NCBI GenBank assembly: GCA_964634645.1
Contig: CAZWKI010000006.1
Location: 1 to 34,715, forward strand
Source of the DNA: CAZWKI01 sp964634645
GTDB lineage: Bacteria; Patescibacteriota; Patescibacteriia; UBA1558; S5-K13
DNA: 34,715 bases
Direction of reading: 5' to 3'
Shown here: piece after piece, positions 1 through 6,316 of the stretch
How the letters are laid out: every line of letters begins with the position of its first letter
Position numbering within the stretch: the first letter of the stretch is position 1
The notes under the pieces: generated by a model
Told to the model about the DNA's origin: nothing
The model's database searches: none
Seen by the model: the letters and a program-made list of their open reading frames with translations, nothing else
Program-made: the position numbers and the translations under genes

Positions 1-294
1 GGTTGCGTGAATGCCACCAATAACTACTTTGATCCCTCTTTTACGAAACTTGTCTGCAATATTATAACCATTTCTTGCTGTGCCAGTAATAATACTGATG
101 CCAACAAGGTCTGCCTCGAAATCTAGAGGAATTTTATCAATACTTCCATCAATAATTTTGATTTCAACATTAAAATTAGAAAGAAGACCTGCTAATGTGG
201 TCATGGTAAGCGGTGCTTCTCGTGAAGATCTTACAAAAGATCCAATTTTGAACTTATGCATGTGTGCATCCGGCATTATAAGCAGTATTTTCAC
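1..294 (-). CDS. B12-binding domain protein, N-terminal part (probable cobalamin-dependent radical SAM enzyme)
   Basis: A reading frame runs off the left edge; 98 codons are visible. It starts at GTG (292-294), chosen because a strong GGAGG Shine-Dalgarno site lies at 301-305, six bases upstream. The protein begins MKILLIMPDAHMHKFKIG and continues with a Rossmann-like pattern (LAGLLSNFNVEIKIIDGS, then DLVGISIITGTARNGYNIAD, then VVIGGIHAT). That is the usual N-terminal cobalamin-binding fold of B12-binding radical SAM proteins, in which the radical SAM domain follows. The GGIH.T ending is typical of that class. The catalytic part is outside the window, so substrate and reaction cannot be given. 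The previous minus-strand gene to the right ends at 467 and has its own terminator, so this gene is probably a separate unit. Confidence 0.72.
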   Translation of the reverse strand, partial: MKILLIMPDAHMHKFKIGSFVRSSREAPLTMTTLAGLLSNFNVEIKIIDGSIDKIPLDFEADLVGISIITGTARNGYNIADKFRKRGIKVVIGGIHAT

Positions 295-336
295 AATAAT
301 CCTCCAGATTATTTTATTTAATTTATTTTAATGTGC

Positions 337-361
337 TAGCTTAATTTAACAAATTAAGCTA
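337..361. repeat. Perfect AT-rich inverted repeat upstream of the B12-binding gene
   Basis: TAGCTTAATTT at 337-347 is exactly complementary to AAATTAAGCTA at 351-361, giving an 11-bp stem with a 3-base loop. No T-run follows on either strand, so it is not an obvious terminator. It lies about 40 bases upstream of the GTG start at 294 and could be an operator or leader hairpin; no regulator is known. Confidence 0.5.
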
Positions 362-414
362 ACTTATCTTAAGTTATTTAGACCAAAAAATCAAATAAAT
401 AATATTGTCAATCA

Positions 415-446
415 TGAAAAAATAACAAGGTAAAAACCCTGTTATT
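415..446 (-). terminator. Rho-independent terminator after the radical SAM/SPASM gene
   Basis: On the minus strand a stem AATAACAGGG / CCTTGTTATT (one G-T pair) with a short T-rich loop is followed directly by six T. It lies about 20 bases after the stop codon at 467. Confidence 0.7.
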
Positions 447-466
447 TATATCATTTTATTATAGTT

Positions 467-1447
467 TTATGCTGTGAGCCAGATGCCTTCTTTATATAAA
501 TCACAATTATTACATATTACACTTTCATCTAATTTGTTCTCTATCAGTAATTTCCTTACATGAAGATATTTATCAGAGTTAAAAATATATTTTATTGAAT
601 TTTCTTTGACATTTCCCAATATATTATTTCCAGACCAATCATTAAAACATTGAACGACGTCTCCATTTGCCTTTATATAAAAACATAAAAATGGAATTGG
701 ACAAGTCGGAAGAATTATTTTACCCAAATATTTTAATGCTTTCATTTTAATGAATGTTTTAGAAGATCTCGGTACTTGAATTTCCTCGCTAAAAGATTTT
801 ACCTTTGATAGTCTATTGTTGACATCAAAGCCAAAAACTTTAAAACCCACATTATTCCAATATTGTTTAAATTTTTTCTTTTCATGATAATTATTTTTTT
901 GTTTAATAAAACGAAGTATTGTTTTATTAATCCATTCTTTGCGAGAAGTGATTTCTTTTATGTTTTCCATTATAGTGTCAAAACTTTCTGTATTTGAAAC
1001 TATCTTATGCGTCTCTTTGCTAAAAGCATTTAAGGAAATGTGAATCGTATCAAAATATTTATAAAGATCTGGTAGAATATCTTTGGTAAGTAATCTTCCG
1101 TTTGTAACCAATTCCAAATTTTTGTTTGGCATTTTATTTTTAAAAGTTTTAGCAAATTCTATTGTTCTATTATCTAAAAGTGGTTCGTTTTGAAACGCCA
1201 TTATTAATGTTCCAAATTCTTTTTCTTTGCTAATTTCATTTAATATTTTTTCATACAACTCCTCGCTCATTAAAGTTTTCTCTTCATTGGCAATAGTATA
1301 AGAATAGGGACACATTGAACAAGAACAATTACATCTATTTAGAGTTTGTAATACCACAATCTTTGGAAAAGTAGATTTTTTTATATCACTCTTTAAAATT
1401 TTTAGAAGTTTAAATCGATATTTATTTTCTTCGTTTATTATGTTCAT
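467..1447 (-). CDS. Radical SAM/SPASM domain protein
   Basis: The protein has 326 residues counted from ATG at 1445-1447; a TTG immediately before it is a less likely start. The radical SAM CX3CX2C motif is Cys39, Cys43 and Cys46 in NRCNCSCSMCPYSY, which binds the [4Fe-4S] cluster and SAM. The C-terminal third has the SPASM pattern: CPIPFLCFYIKANGDVVQC, an NILGNVKENSI segment and a final CNNC pair, expected to hold auxiliary Fe-S clusters. SPASM proteins modify peptides or act as sulfatase-maturase or oxidoreductase-like enzymes, but nothing here identifies the substrate and no precursor-peptide gene is visible nearby. It follows tRNA-Trp, the place often taken by secE in other bacteria. Confidence 0.85.
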   Translation of the reverse strand: MNIINEENKYRFKLLKILKSDIKKSTFPKIVVLQTLNRCNCSCSMCPYSYTIANEEKTLMSEELYEKILNEISKEKEFGTLIMAFQNEPLLDNRTIEFAKTFKNKMPNKNLELVTNGRLLTKDILPDLYKYFDTIHISLNAFSKETHKIVSNTESFDTIMENIKEITSRKEWINKTILRFIKQKNNYHEKKKFKQYWNNVGFKVFGFDVNNRLSKVKSFSEEIQVPRSSKTFIKMKALKYLGKIILPTCPIPFLCFYIKANGDVVQCFNDWSGNNILGNVKENSIKYIFNSDKYLHVRKLLIENKLDESVICNNCDLYKEGIWLTA

Positions 1448-1572
1448 CAATTTCTTATTAATTATTAACTTGCGTATATTATACCCTAAAAATCAAAAAT
1501 ATAAAAAACATTTCAGTTCGAACCTTATTTCTCCCCCAACAAAAAAAGCCCATAAGTATTGGCTTTGATTGT

Positions 1573-1647
1573 TGGCAGGGGCGCTAGGATTTGAACCCAG
1601 ACAAAAGGTTTTGGAGACCTTCGTGCTACCATTGACACTACACCCCC
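1573..1647 (-). tRNA. tRNA-Trp (anticodon CCA)
   Basis: Read on the minus strand, the acceptor arm GGGGGTG pairs with CGCCCCT, with G73 and an encoded CCA. The anticodon stem AAGGT/ACCTT holds the loop CTCCAAA, anticodon CCA. The T-arm carries GGTTCAAATCC. It lies directly downstream of rpmG in the minus-strand translation block. Confidence 0.95.
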
Positions 1648-1729
1648 ATATAAATTATTTTGATTTGAAAAAATAATAAATTCTTTGAACAAAATAATTC
1701 AAAGAATTTACTAAATAAAAATAAAAGAA

Positions 1730-1885
1730 TTATTTTGTTTCTTTATGCATTGTGTGTTTTTTACACCATTTACAATGCTTTTTCATTTCCAATTTATTCT
1801 TTAATGTTTTCTTATTTTTAAATGTGTGATAGTTAATTCTATGACATTCACTACATTCCATTTTTACCAAATTATCTTGAGACAT
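1730..1885 (-). CDS. rpmG: 50S ribosomal protein bL33
   Basis: A 51-residue protein starts MSQDNLVKMECSECHRINYH and ends CKWCKKHTMHKETK. It is small, very basic and has two CXXC pairs (Cys11/Cys14 and Cys38/Cys41), the zinc-binding form of bL33, a protein of the large ribosomal subunit near the E site. Length matches the family (about 50 residues). It lies between tRNA-Thr(UGU) and tRNA-Trp, a common bacterial arrangement; the usual next genes secE and nusG are not present here. Confidence 0.92.
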   Translation of the reverse strand: MSQDNLVKMECSECHRINYHTFKNKKTLKNKLEMKKHCKWCKKHTMHKETK

Positions 1886-1896
1886 ATTGTTATAAT

Positions 1897-2013
1897 TATG
1901 AATTATGAATTTTTAATTTTGAACAAAGTATTTAATTTTGAATTTTGAATAAATTACTGCAATTGATAATTTTGAAAATCAATTCAAAATTCATCATTCT
2001 TCATTCAAAATTA
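1897..2013. repeat. AT-rich imperfect inverted repeat between tRNA-Thr(UGU) and rpmG
   Basis: Motifs such as AATTTTGAATTTTGAAT on the left reappear as their complement (AATTCAAAATTCATCATT) on the right, so the interval can form a long weak hairpin. Its base composition and layout resemble the repeats around miaB (30440-30560 and 31848-31968). Confidence 0.4.
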
Positions 2014-2030
2014 TTTAACAAAGTGGCCTG

Positions 2031-2065
2031 CCATTCGAAGTCAAGCTAAGCTTGACGTAGAATGG
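2031..2065. repeat. Palindromic element abutting the 3' end of tRNA-Thr(UGU)
   Basis: CCATTC (2031-2036) pairs with GAATGG (2060-2065), and inside it GTCAAGC (2040-2046) pairs with GCTTGAC (2050-2056) around a TAA loop. This gives 13 base pairs with one small internal loop. The outer arm includes the three bases that encode the CCA end of the tRNA (2063-2065), so the element begins exactly at the tRNA terminus. Confidence 0.7.
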
Positions 2066-2138
2066 AGCCATCTGTCGGACTCGAACCGACGACCCACAGT
2101 TTACAAAACTGTTGCTCTACCAACTGAGCTAAGATGGC
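2063..2138 (-). tRNA. tRNA-Thr (anticodon UGU)
   Basis: On the minus strand GCCATCT pairs with AGATGGC, followed by U73 and an encoded CCA. The D-stem GCTC/GAGC is intact. The anticodon stem ACAGT/ACTGT holds the loop TTTGTAA, anticodon TGT. The T-arm is GTCGG TTCGAGT CCGAC. Length is 76 bases. A palindromic element overlaps its CCA end. Confidence 0.96.
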
Positions 2139-2249
2139 ATAATTTATTTATTATTTTCTATTTTACAATTTTCAATTTAATTCAAAAACAATACGAATAT
2201 CTTACACAAAAAACTCTATAAAATCAATGTTAAATGGTGGGCCGAAACG

Positions 2250-2276
2250 TCCCGCTTTTATTACATTACAGCGGGA
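2250..2276. repeat. GC-rich hairpin between tRNA-Tyr and tRNA-Thr(UGU)
   Basis: TCCCGCT (2250-2256) pairs with AGCGGGA (2270-2276) around a 13-base AT-rich loop. No T-run follows on the minus strand, so it is better described as another short palindrome of the tRNA region than as a terminator. Confidence 0.5.
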
Positions 2277-2302
2277 TAAAGATTCTCACTTATTTATAAT
2301 TT

Positions 2303-2388
2303 TGGTGGGTAGAGTAGGATTCGAACCTACGAAGACATATGTCAACAGATTTACAGTCTGTCGCGTTTGACCACTTCGCTATCTACCC
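2303..2388 (-). tRNA. tRNA-Tyr (anticodon GUA)
   Basis: On the minus strand the acceptor GGGTAGA pairs with TCTACCC, followed by A73 and an encoded CCA. The anticodon stem ACAGA/TCTGT holds CTGTAAA, anticodon GTA. The 86-base length and a long extra arm fit the class II structure of bacterial tRNA-Tyr. The T-arm is GTAGG TTCGAAT CCTAC. Confidence 0.96.
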
Positions 2389-2421
2389 ACAGTTATTATT
2401 TATTATTAATCACTTTGCTTG

Positions 2422-2462
2422 CCCCGCAAATGAAACGAGTTTACGAGTGAAATTGTGCGGGG
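2422..2462. repeat. Palindromic element between tRNA-Thr(GGU) locus and tRNA-Tyr
   Basis: CCCCGCA (2422-2428) pairs with TGCGGGG (2456-2462). Read on the minus strand, it is directly preceded by GTTGGTACC, a D-loop-like sequence identical to the one at the insertion point in the neighbouring tRNA-Thr. It is GC-rich at its ends, unlike the flanking DNA. It may be a diverged relative of the 36-bp elements (shared CTTGCCC start). Confidence 0.5.
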
Positions 2463-2552
2463 GTACCAACCCAACAAATAAAATAAATAGGCTCTAGTGG
2501 AGCCATTGCGCGGAATTGAATCGCGGACCTACTCCTTACCATGGAGTTGCTC

Positions 2553-2666
2553 CCCGCCTGCCAATCGCCTGGAGCCATTGCGCGGATTTGAACCGCGGAC
2601 TTACTCCTTACCATGGAGTTACTCTACCAACTGAGTTACAATGGCGCTTGGCGACTGGCGGGCAGG
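2553..2666 (-). mobile_element. Palindrome-bounded insertion in a tRNA D-loop carrying a whole tRNA-Thr
   Basis: The 114-base insertion has terminal inverted repeats of 17 bases. On the minus strand it opens with CCTGCCCGCCAGTCGCC (2650-2666) and closes with GGCGATTGGCAGGCGGG (2553-2569); 14 of 17 positions match as inverted repeats. Inside are four bases and a complete 76-base tRNA-Thr whose CCA abuts the closing repeat. The outer nine bases at each end (CCTGCCCGC, GCAGGCGGG) are the same as the ends of the 36-bp element in the 5' part of aspS, so the two belong to one family. No transposase is encoded. Confidence 0.7.
2570..2645 (-). tRNA. tRNA-Thr (anticodon GGU), inner intact copy
   Basis: All arms are canonical: acceptor GCCATTG/CAATGGC, D-stem ACTC/GAGT, anticodon stem ACTCC/GGAGT with loop ATGGTAA, T-arm CGCGG TTCAAAT CCGCG, U73 and an encoded CCA. 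Compared with the outer copy, the first D-stem pair has changed from G-C to A-T on both sides, a compensatory change that argues for continued function. It lies inside the D-loop of another tRNA-Thr. Confidence 0.95.
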
Positions 2667-2728
2667 TACCAACTGAGCTACAATGGCAAAAATTCTTAAT
2701 TACTCTAGAGCCTGTAAATACATAAGGT

Positions 2729-2790
2729 CCAACTGTCGAAGTGAAACGGAGATCCGCCATAGCTTTAGCGAAGTCGGAAGCTACAATGGC
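2729..2790 (-). pseudogene. 5' remnant of a third tRNA-Thr, interrupted by a palindromic element
   Basis: On the minus strand GCCATTGTAGCT (2779-2790) matches the first 12 bases of tRNA-Thr. After a 43-base insertion (2736-2778) the tRNA sequence resumes as CAGTTGG (2729-2735) and then stops matching. The insertion includes TCCGCCATAGCTTTAGCGAA and ends in TCGGA, with an imperfect palindrome TCCG...CGGA. The flanking AAGAATTTTT before this remnant also precedes the intact locus at 2688, so the pair looks like a local duplication. It cannot form a tRNA. Confidence 0.7.
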
Positions 2791-2801
2791 AAAAATTCTT
2801 A

Positions 2802-3686
2802 TTAAATACTATCAATTTTCCCCTTTGCTTCCAAAATCTTATTATTATCAGGATTTACATTTTTCAATCTTAAAAGAGTCTTATTTGCTAGGTCCTTATC
2901 TTTCATAATTATACTCAAATCCAACAAGAAGTCAAGGAATTTGGGGCTATCTGATTCTATGTTTAGGGCTTTATTAATATTTACAAAAGCATCCTCTATT
3001 TGATCCAATTTTAAATTAATTTTGGCTAAATTATAATAATGCATTGGGTTATTTCCATCAATACTAAGAGATTTTGAATAATTAATAGCTGCCTGACTTA
3101 AATCTCCTTTATTTTTGGAAATATCTCCCAACCTACTATACGAATAGCTATCATCTTTTACTCTCAAAATATATTCATATGTCTCTTTTGCTTTTTCATA
3201 ATCTTTATTCTGAAAATAGAGATCTGCTAATTTTTTATAAATATCCATATTGTGCATATCTAATTTCAGAGCTTCTATATACTCTATTTCTGCTTTTTCA
3301 AAATTTTTGTTTTGCATAAATGTGTCTGCCTTTTCAACGTGATCCAAAATATGGGACTCCACAGAAATTTTATCTTCAAAATGAGTTTTTAATAATTTAT
3401 TTTTGTATTTTTCCTCTAATTTATAAATTTTATTGTAAATTTTTTTAAGCACATTAGATCCGTGTTTAGATATTGGTTTTAAAATAAACATTATTTTCCT
3501 AGAAAAAGCAGAAAAGTCTGTTTGTAATTTTTTTTCAAGAATTTTTCTCTTTATTTTGTCTTCTCTATAATTATGAACTTCTTCGGGTTCAATCATTTTT
3601 AGTTGCGGTAATTTTCTGTACAATATATATCCTATTACAACAAGGCAAACGAATATTATTACAATCAAAATAATGTTTAAAAACAT
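2802..3686 (-). CDS. Membrane-anchored TPR repeat protein
   Basis: The protein has 294 residues. A hydrophobic segment at about 2-24 (FLNIILIVIIFVCLVVIGYI) is an N-terminal anchor, followed by a basic, charged linker. From about residue 110 there are three or four tetratricopeptide repeats with the family pattern, for example FEKAEIEYIEALKLDMHNMD, YEKAKETYEYILRVKDDSYS and LSQAAINYSKSLSIDGNNPM. TPR arrays are protein-binding scaffolds, so an assembly or adaptor role at the inner membrane is inferred; the partner is unknown. It starts four bases after the tpiA stop and is the last gene of the long minus-strand run that begins near 9655. Confidence 0.8.
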   Translation of the reverse strand: MFLNIILIVIIFVCLVVIGYILYRKLPQLKMIEPEEVHNYREDKIKRKILEKKLQTDFSAFSRKIMFILKPISKHGSNVLKKIYNKIYKLEEKYKNKLLKTHFEDKISVESHILDHVEKADTFMQNKNFEKAEIEYIEALKLDMHNMDIYKKLADLYFQNKDYEKAKETYEYILRVKDDSYSYSRLGDISKNKGDLSQAAINYSKSLSIDGNNPMHYYNLAKINLKLDQIEDAFVNINKALNIESDSPKFLDFLLDLSIIMKDKDLANKTLLRLKNVNPDNNKILEAKGKIDSI

Positions 3687-3690
3687 AAAA

Positions 3691-4479
3691 TTATATTTTA
3701 TTGACTATATTTATTAAATCCAAAAAGCTATCTAAACGCAAACTAGCGCCACCAACAAGGACTCCGTTTACATTTGACTTACTCACAAAATCATAAACAT
3801 TATTTTTATCAACGCTTCCTCCATAAATTAATAAACACCTTTCTTCTAATTCTTTTCTTGTAATGCTACTTCCATTTGATGTAAACGTTTCTAAAACAGC
3901 CTCTTTAATTACCAAATTGGTATGCTCTGCCTCATCTGGCTCTATTGCTTGTCCAGAACCAATAACCCAAACCGGTTCATATGCTATTATAATTTTTTTT
4001 AAATTAAAAAATTCCAAATCATCTAATGCTTCTTTCACTTGTCTCATTACAACAAAATCTTTTTGATCATTTCTTCTTTCTTCAAAATTTTCTCCAACAC
4101 ACAAAACTGGTGTTAATCCATTTTTTACTATATTTTTCATTTTTTTATTTATTATTGCGTCTGATTCTGCCAAATGCTGTCTTCTTTCACTGTGACCAAC
4201 TATTACATACTCTACCCCCAATAATTTAAGATTTTCTATTGAAACCTCTCCAGTAAAAGCACCCTTATTTTCCCAAAAAATATCTTGGGTTCCTAATTTT
4301 AATTTGTCGTTTTTAATTTTTTTTGAAATTTCTGGAATTGTTAAATAATCTGGGCAAATTCCAACTTCTAAATTATTTAAATTAATATTTTCTAATTCTT
4401 TATTTATAGAAAATGCCAAATCAATTGACTCTTTGTATAGAAGTTGCATTTTCCAATTTGCCAATATAATTTTTTTCAT
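3691..4479 (-). CDS. tpiA: Triosephosphate isomerase
   Basis: A 262-residue TIM-barrel enzyme that interconverts dihydroxyacetone phosphate and glyceraldehyde 3-phosphate in glycolysis. Seen in the sequence: the N-terminal ANWKM with Asn8 and Lys10, the catalytic His in VIVGHSERR, the catalytic Glu in IIAYEPVWVIGSGQA, and the phosphate-binding LIYGGSV and GVLVGGASL near the end. Length is normal (about 250). The start ATG at 4477-4479 gives the conserved MKKIILANWKM. The gene lies between the carboxypeptidase and TPR genes in a tightly packed run. Confidence 0.97.
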   Translation of the reverse strand: MKKIILANWKMQLLYKESIDLAFSINKELENINLNNLEVGICPDYLTIPEISKKIKNDKLKLGTQDIFWENKGAFTGEVSIENLKLLGVEYVIVGHSERRQHLAESDAIINKKMKNIVKNGLTPVLCVGENFEERRNDQKDFVVMRQVKEALDDLEFFNLKKIIIAYEPVWVIGSGQAIEPDEAEHTNLVIKEAVLETFTSNGSSITRKELEERCLLIYGGSVDKNNVYDFVSKSNVNGVLVGGASLRLDSFLDLINIVNKI

Positions 4480-4509
4480 ATTATTATTTTTATAAAATTA
4501 CTAAATTAA

Positions 4510-5436
4510 TTATTGCCAAACATAATTTTCAAAAACCCAGAAAGCTATTGATTTTAAATCTGAAAATCTCTCAAAATGAGATGCACTACCCAATACAACA
4601 GCAAGTATGGGTCCTTTATCATCATAACTTATTTCTGAAACAAGACAAGACCCAGCATCATCTGTTGTTCCCGTTTTTCCTGCGTCTATTGTAAGATAAC
4701 TACCAATAAGCTCATTTGTATTCTTTATTGTAATAACTCTACTCTCATCAACAGGTGAAAATGAATAATTTTTTAGTGAACTTATTTCTCTAATTTTTTC
4801 GTATTTAAAAGCCTTTTCTGCAAAAATTAAAATTTCATTTGCAGTTGAAATATTGTTATTGTCCAAACCGGTTGGATCGATAAAAAACGTATCCCTCAAT
4901 CCAAAAGCCCTTGCTTTCTGATTCATTTTATTTATAAATTCATCCCTTGAAATACCAATATTTTTTATAAGTATTTCAATCCCACTATTTGATGAGGATA
5001 AAATCGTAACATTGAATAAGTCCTGAAATTTTATTTTATCGTAAACATTCAACTTCAATTTATTGAAATCGCTTCCTGGATTTTCACTAAATTCAATAAC
5101 TTTATTCCAATCTGGATTTAAATCAATCAAAACCATTGCACTCATTAATTTTGTAATGCTTGCTAAAGATCTTTTTTCATTAATGTTCTTTGAAAATAAT
5201 ATTTTATCCGTTTTTAAGTCTTTTACAAGTGCTGATTTTGCACTAATGTCAACACCAAGTGACTCGTTTGCTTTTTTTATTGGAAAAATATTTTCTTCTT
5301 CTGTTTTCTCAAATTGAATATCAAAAAATATTTTGTTATCTTGATTTTTGAAATCAAAATAGCTTGTTGCATTAATTGGTAAAACAACTAAATTCAAAAC
5401 TGAATATAAATTTGTAATTAAAAATAATATGGCCAT
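4510..5436 (-). CDS. D-alanyl-D-alanine carboxypeptidase family protein (peptidase S11)
   Basis: A 308-residue penicillin-binding-protein-type serine peptidase that would trim D-alanine from peptidoglycan stem peptides outside the membrane. The three active-site motifs are present: SITK (Ser93 to Lys96), SSN (148-150) and KTG (254-256). A hydrophobic N-terminus (about residues 1-22) fits a signal peptide or anchor. No clear C-terminal amphipathic anchor is seen. The start ATG (5434-5436) is one base from the end of the patatin gene, suggesting translational coupling. Length is somewhat shorter than DacA (about 400), as the C-terminal domain is missing. Confidence 0.9.
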   Translation of the reverse strand: MAILFLITNLYSVLNLVVLPINATSYFDFKNQDNKIFFDIQFEKTEEENIFPIKKANESLGVDISAKSALVKDLKTDKILFSKNINEKRSLASITKLMSAMVLIDLNPDWNKVIEFSENPGSDFNKLKLNVYDKIKFQDLFNVTILSSSNSGIEILIKNIGISRDEFINKMNQKARAFGLRDTFFIDPTGLDNNNISTANEILIFAEKAFKYEKIREISSLKNYSFSPVDESRVITIKNTNELIGSYLTIDAGKTGTTDDAGSCLVSEISYDDKGPILAVVLGSASHFERFSDLKSIAFWVFENYVWQ

Positions 5437-5437
5437 T

Positions 5438-6316
5438 TTATTTTCTAAACATTTCTAATTTTTTTATCAAATCACTGTTACTACTTATATCATTATAACC
5501 CAAATCTATGGTTTTTTTTATTTTTGTTTTATTATTTTCAAATCTAGACATAATTAATTTTGTAGGAGAAATAGTAATTATTTTATCATCTCCGTATTCA
5601 TTTAAAATTTCTTTATAATTCATATTTTCAAACAAAAAATATTTTATCATTCTTCCTATTGCGGGATTAAATACAAAAAAGGCTTTTTCTATTAAAACTT
5701 CTTTCCAATTTTTCTTTAAATCGCTCAATTTTGATTGAGTTACTAATACTAAAATTTTTGAATATCCATCATCCAAGAATTTTTTTACCACCGCCTGATC
5801 TGCAATTCCAGCATCAACATATTTTTGATCATCTATTTTATAAAACTTTCTTGTAAGCCAGGGAATAGACATTGCCGCCTTCATTGTTTCAAATACATTA
5901 TGTTCTTTTACATTAATATATTTTATAATTCCCGTTTCATAGTGCATTACTGGGATTATAAACTCTTTTTGAGAATTAAGAATCTTAGAGACATCCAAAG
6001 GAACATGTTGTTGGAAAACCTCGTCTACCAAATAGTCTAAGTTTAATATTGGTTTTTTTCTCAACAATATATTTCTTGGATTATATAATACTCTTCTCGG
6101 AACATAATCTTCACAAATTCTATGTATATCATTTAATTGCTCAGAAAGAAAATATGCTAAAACTGCAGAACCAGAAGAAATGCCAACATAAGTATCAAAA
6201 TCATTTGCAATACCCATTTCATGAAGTACCTTCATTACCCCAAAATAATAAGCCGATCTATATCCACCACCAACTATAATAAGAGCACTTTTCCCATTGT
6301 TTTCCCCTTCATTCAT
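5438..6316 (-). CDS. Patatin-like phospholipase
   Basis: The protein has 292 residues and the patatin/RssA-like fold signature: a glycine-rich oxyanion loop (IIVGGGYRSAYYFGVMKVLH, about residues 13-32), the nucleophile elbow GISSG with Ser47, and the dyad aspartate in YVDAGIADQ (Asp168; DAG rather than DGG or DGA). Such enzymes hydrolyse acyl ester bonds of lipids; the substrate here is unknown. The ATG (6314-6316) overlaps the last 8 bases of scpB, so the two are probably co-translated. No signal peptide is visible, which suggests a cytoplasmic or membrane-peripheral enzyme. Confidence 0.88.
   Translation of the reverse strand: MNEGENNGKSALIIVGGGYRSAYYFGVMKVLHEMGIANDFDTYVGISSGSAVLAYFLSEQLNDIHRICEDYVPRRVLYNPRNILLRKKPILNLDYLVDEVFQQHVPLDVSKILNSQKEFIIPVMHYETGIIKYINVKEHNVFETMKAAMSIPWLTRKFYKIDDQKYVDAGIADQAVVKKFLDDGYSKILVLVTQSKLSDLKKNWKEVLIEKAFFVFNPAIGRMIKYFLFENMNYKEILNEYGDDKIITISPTKLIMSRFENNKTKIKKTIDLGYNDISSNSDLIKKLEMFRK

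Larger units (their letters stand above)
2498..2687 (-). tRNA. Interrupted outer tRNA-Thr (anticodon GGU): halves at 2667-2687 and 2498-2552
   Basis: The two outer pieces join into one complete tRNA. The 5' piece (21 bases, 2667-2687) ends in the D-loop at TTGGTA. The 3' piece (55 bases, 2498-2552) resumes with GAGC and runs to an encoded CCA. Together they give an acceptor stem GCCATTG/CAATGGC, an intact D-stem GCTC/GAGC, an anticodon stem ACTCC/GGAGT with loop ATGGTAA, U73 and CCA. A 114-base insertion separates them exactly between the equivalents of positions 21 and 22. The T-stem has an A in place of G53 (A-C mismatch with C61), a sign of decay. It may be a pseudogene or may form a two-piece tRNA after the inner tRNA is processed out; the sequence cannot decide. 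Confidence 0.75.

Noticed and set aside
2250..2276. A terminator between tRNA-Tyr and tRNA-Thr(UGU)
   Set aside because: The hairpin is GC-rich but has no T-run on the transcribed strand, and the tRNAs look co-transcribed.
2516..2725. A 69-codon plus-strand reading frame across the tRNA-Thr locus
   Set aside because: It is simply the translation of tRNA sequences on the opposite strand; the repeated RGPTPYHGV-like words come from the tRNA copies.
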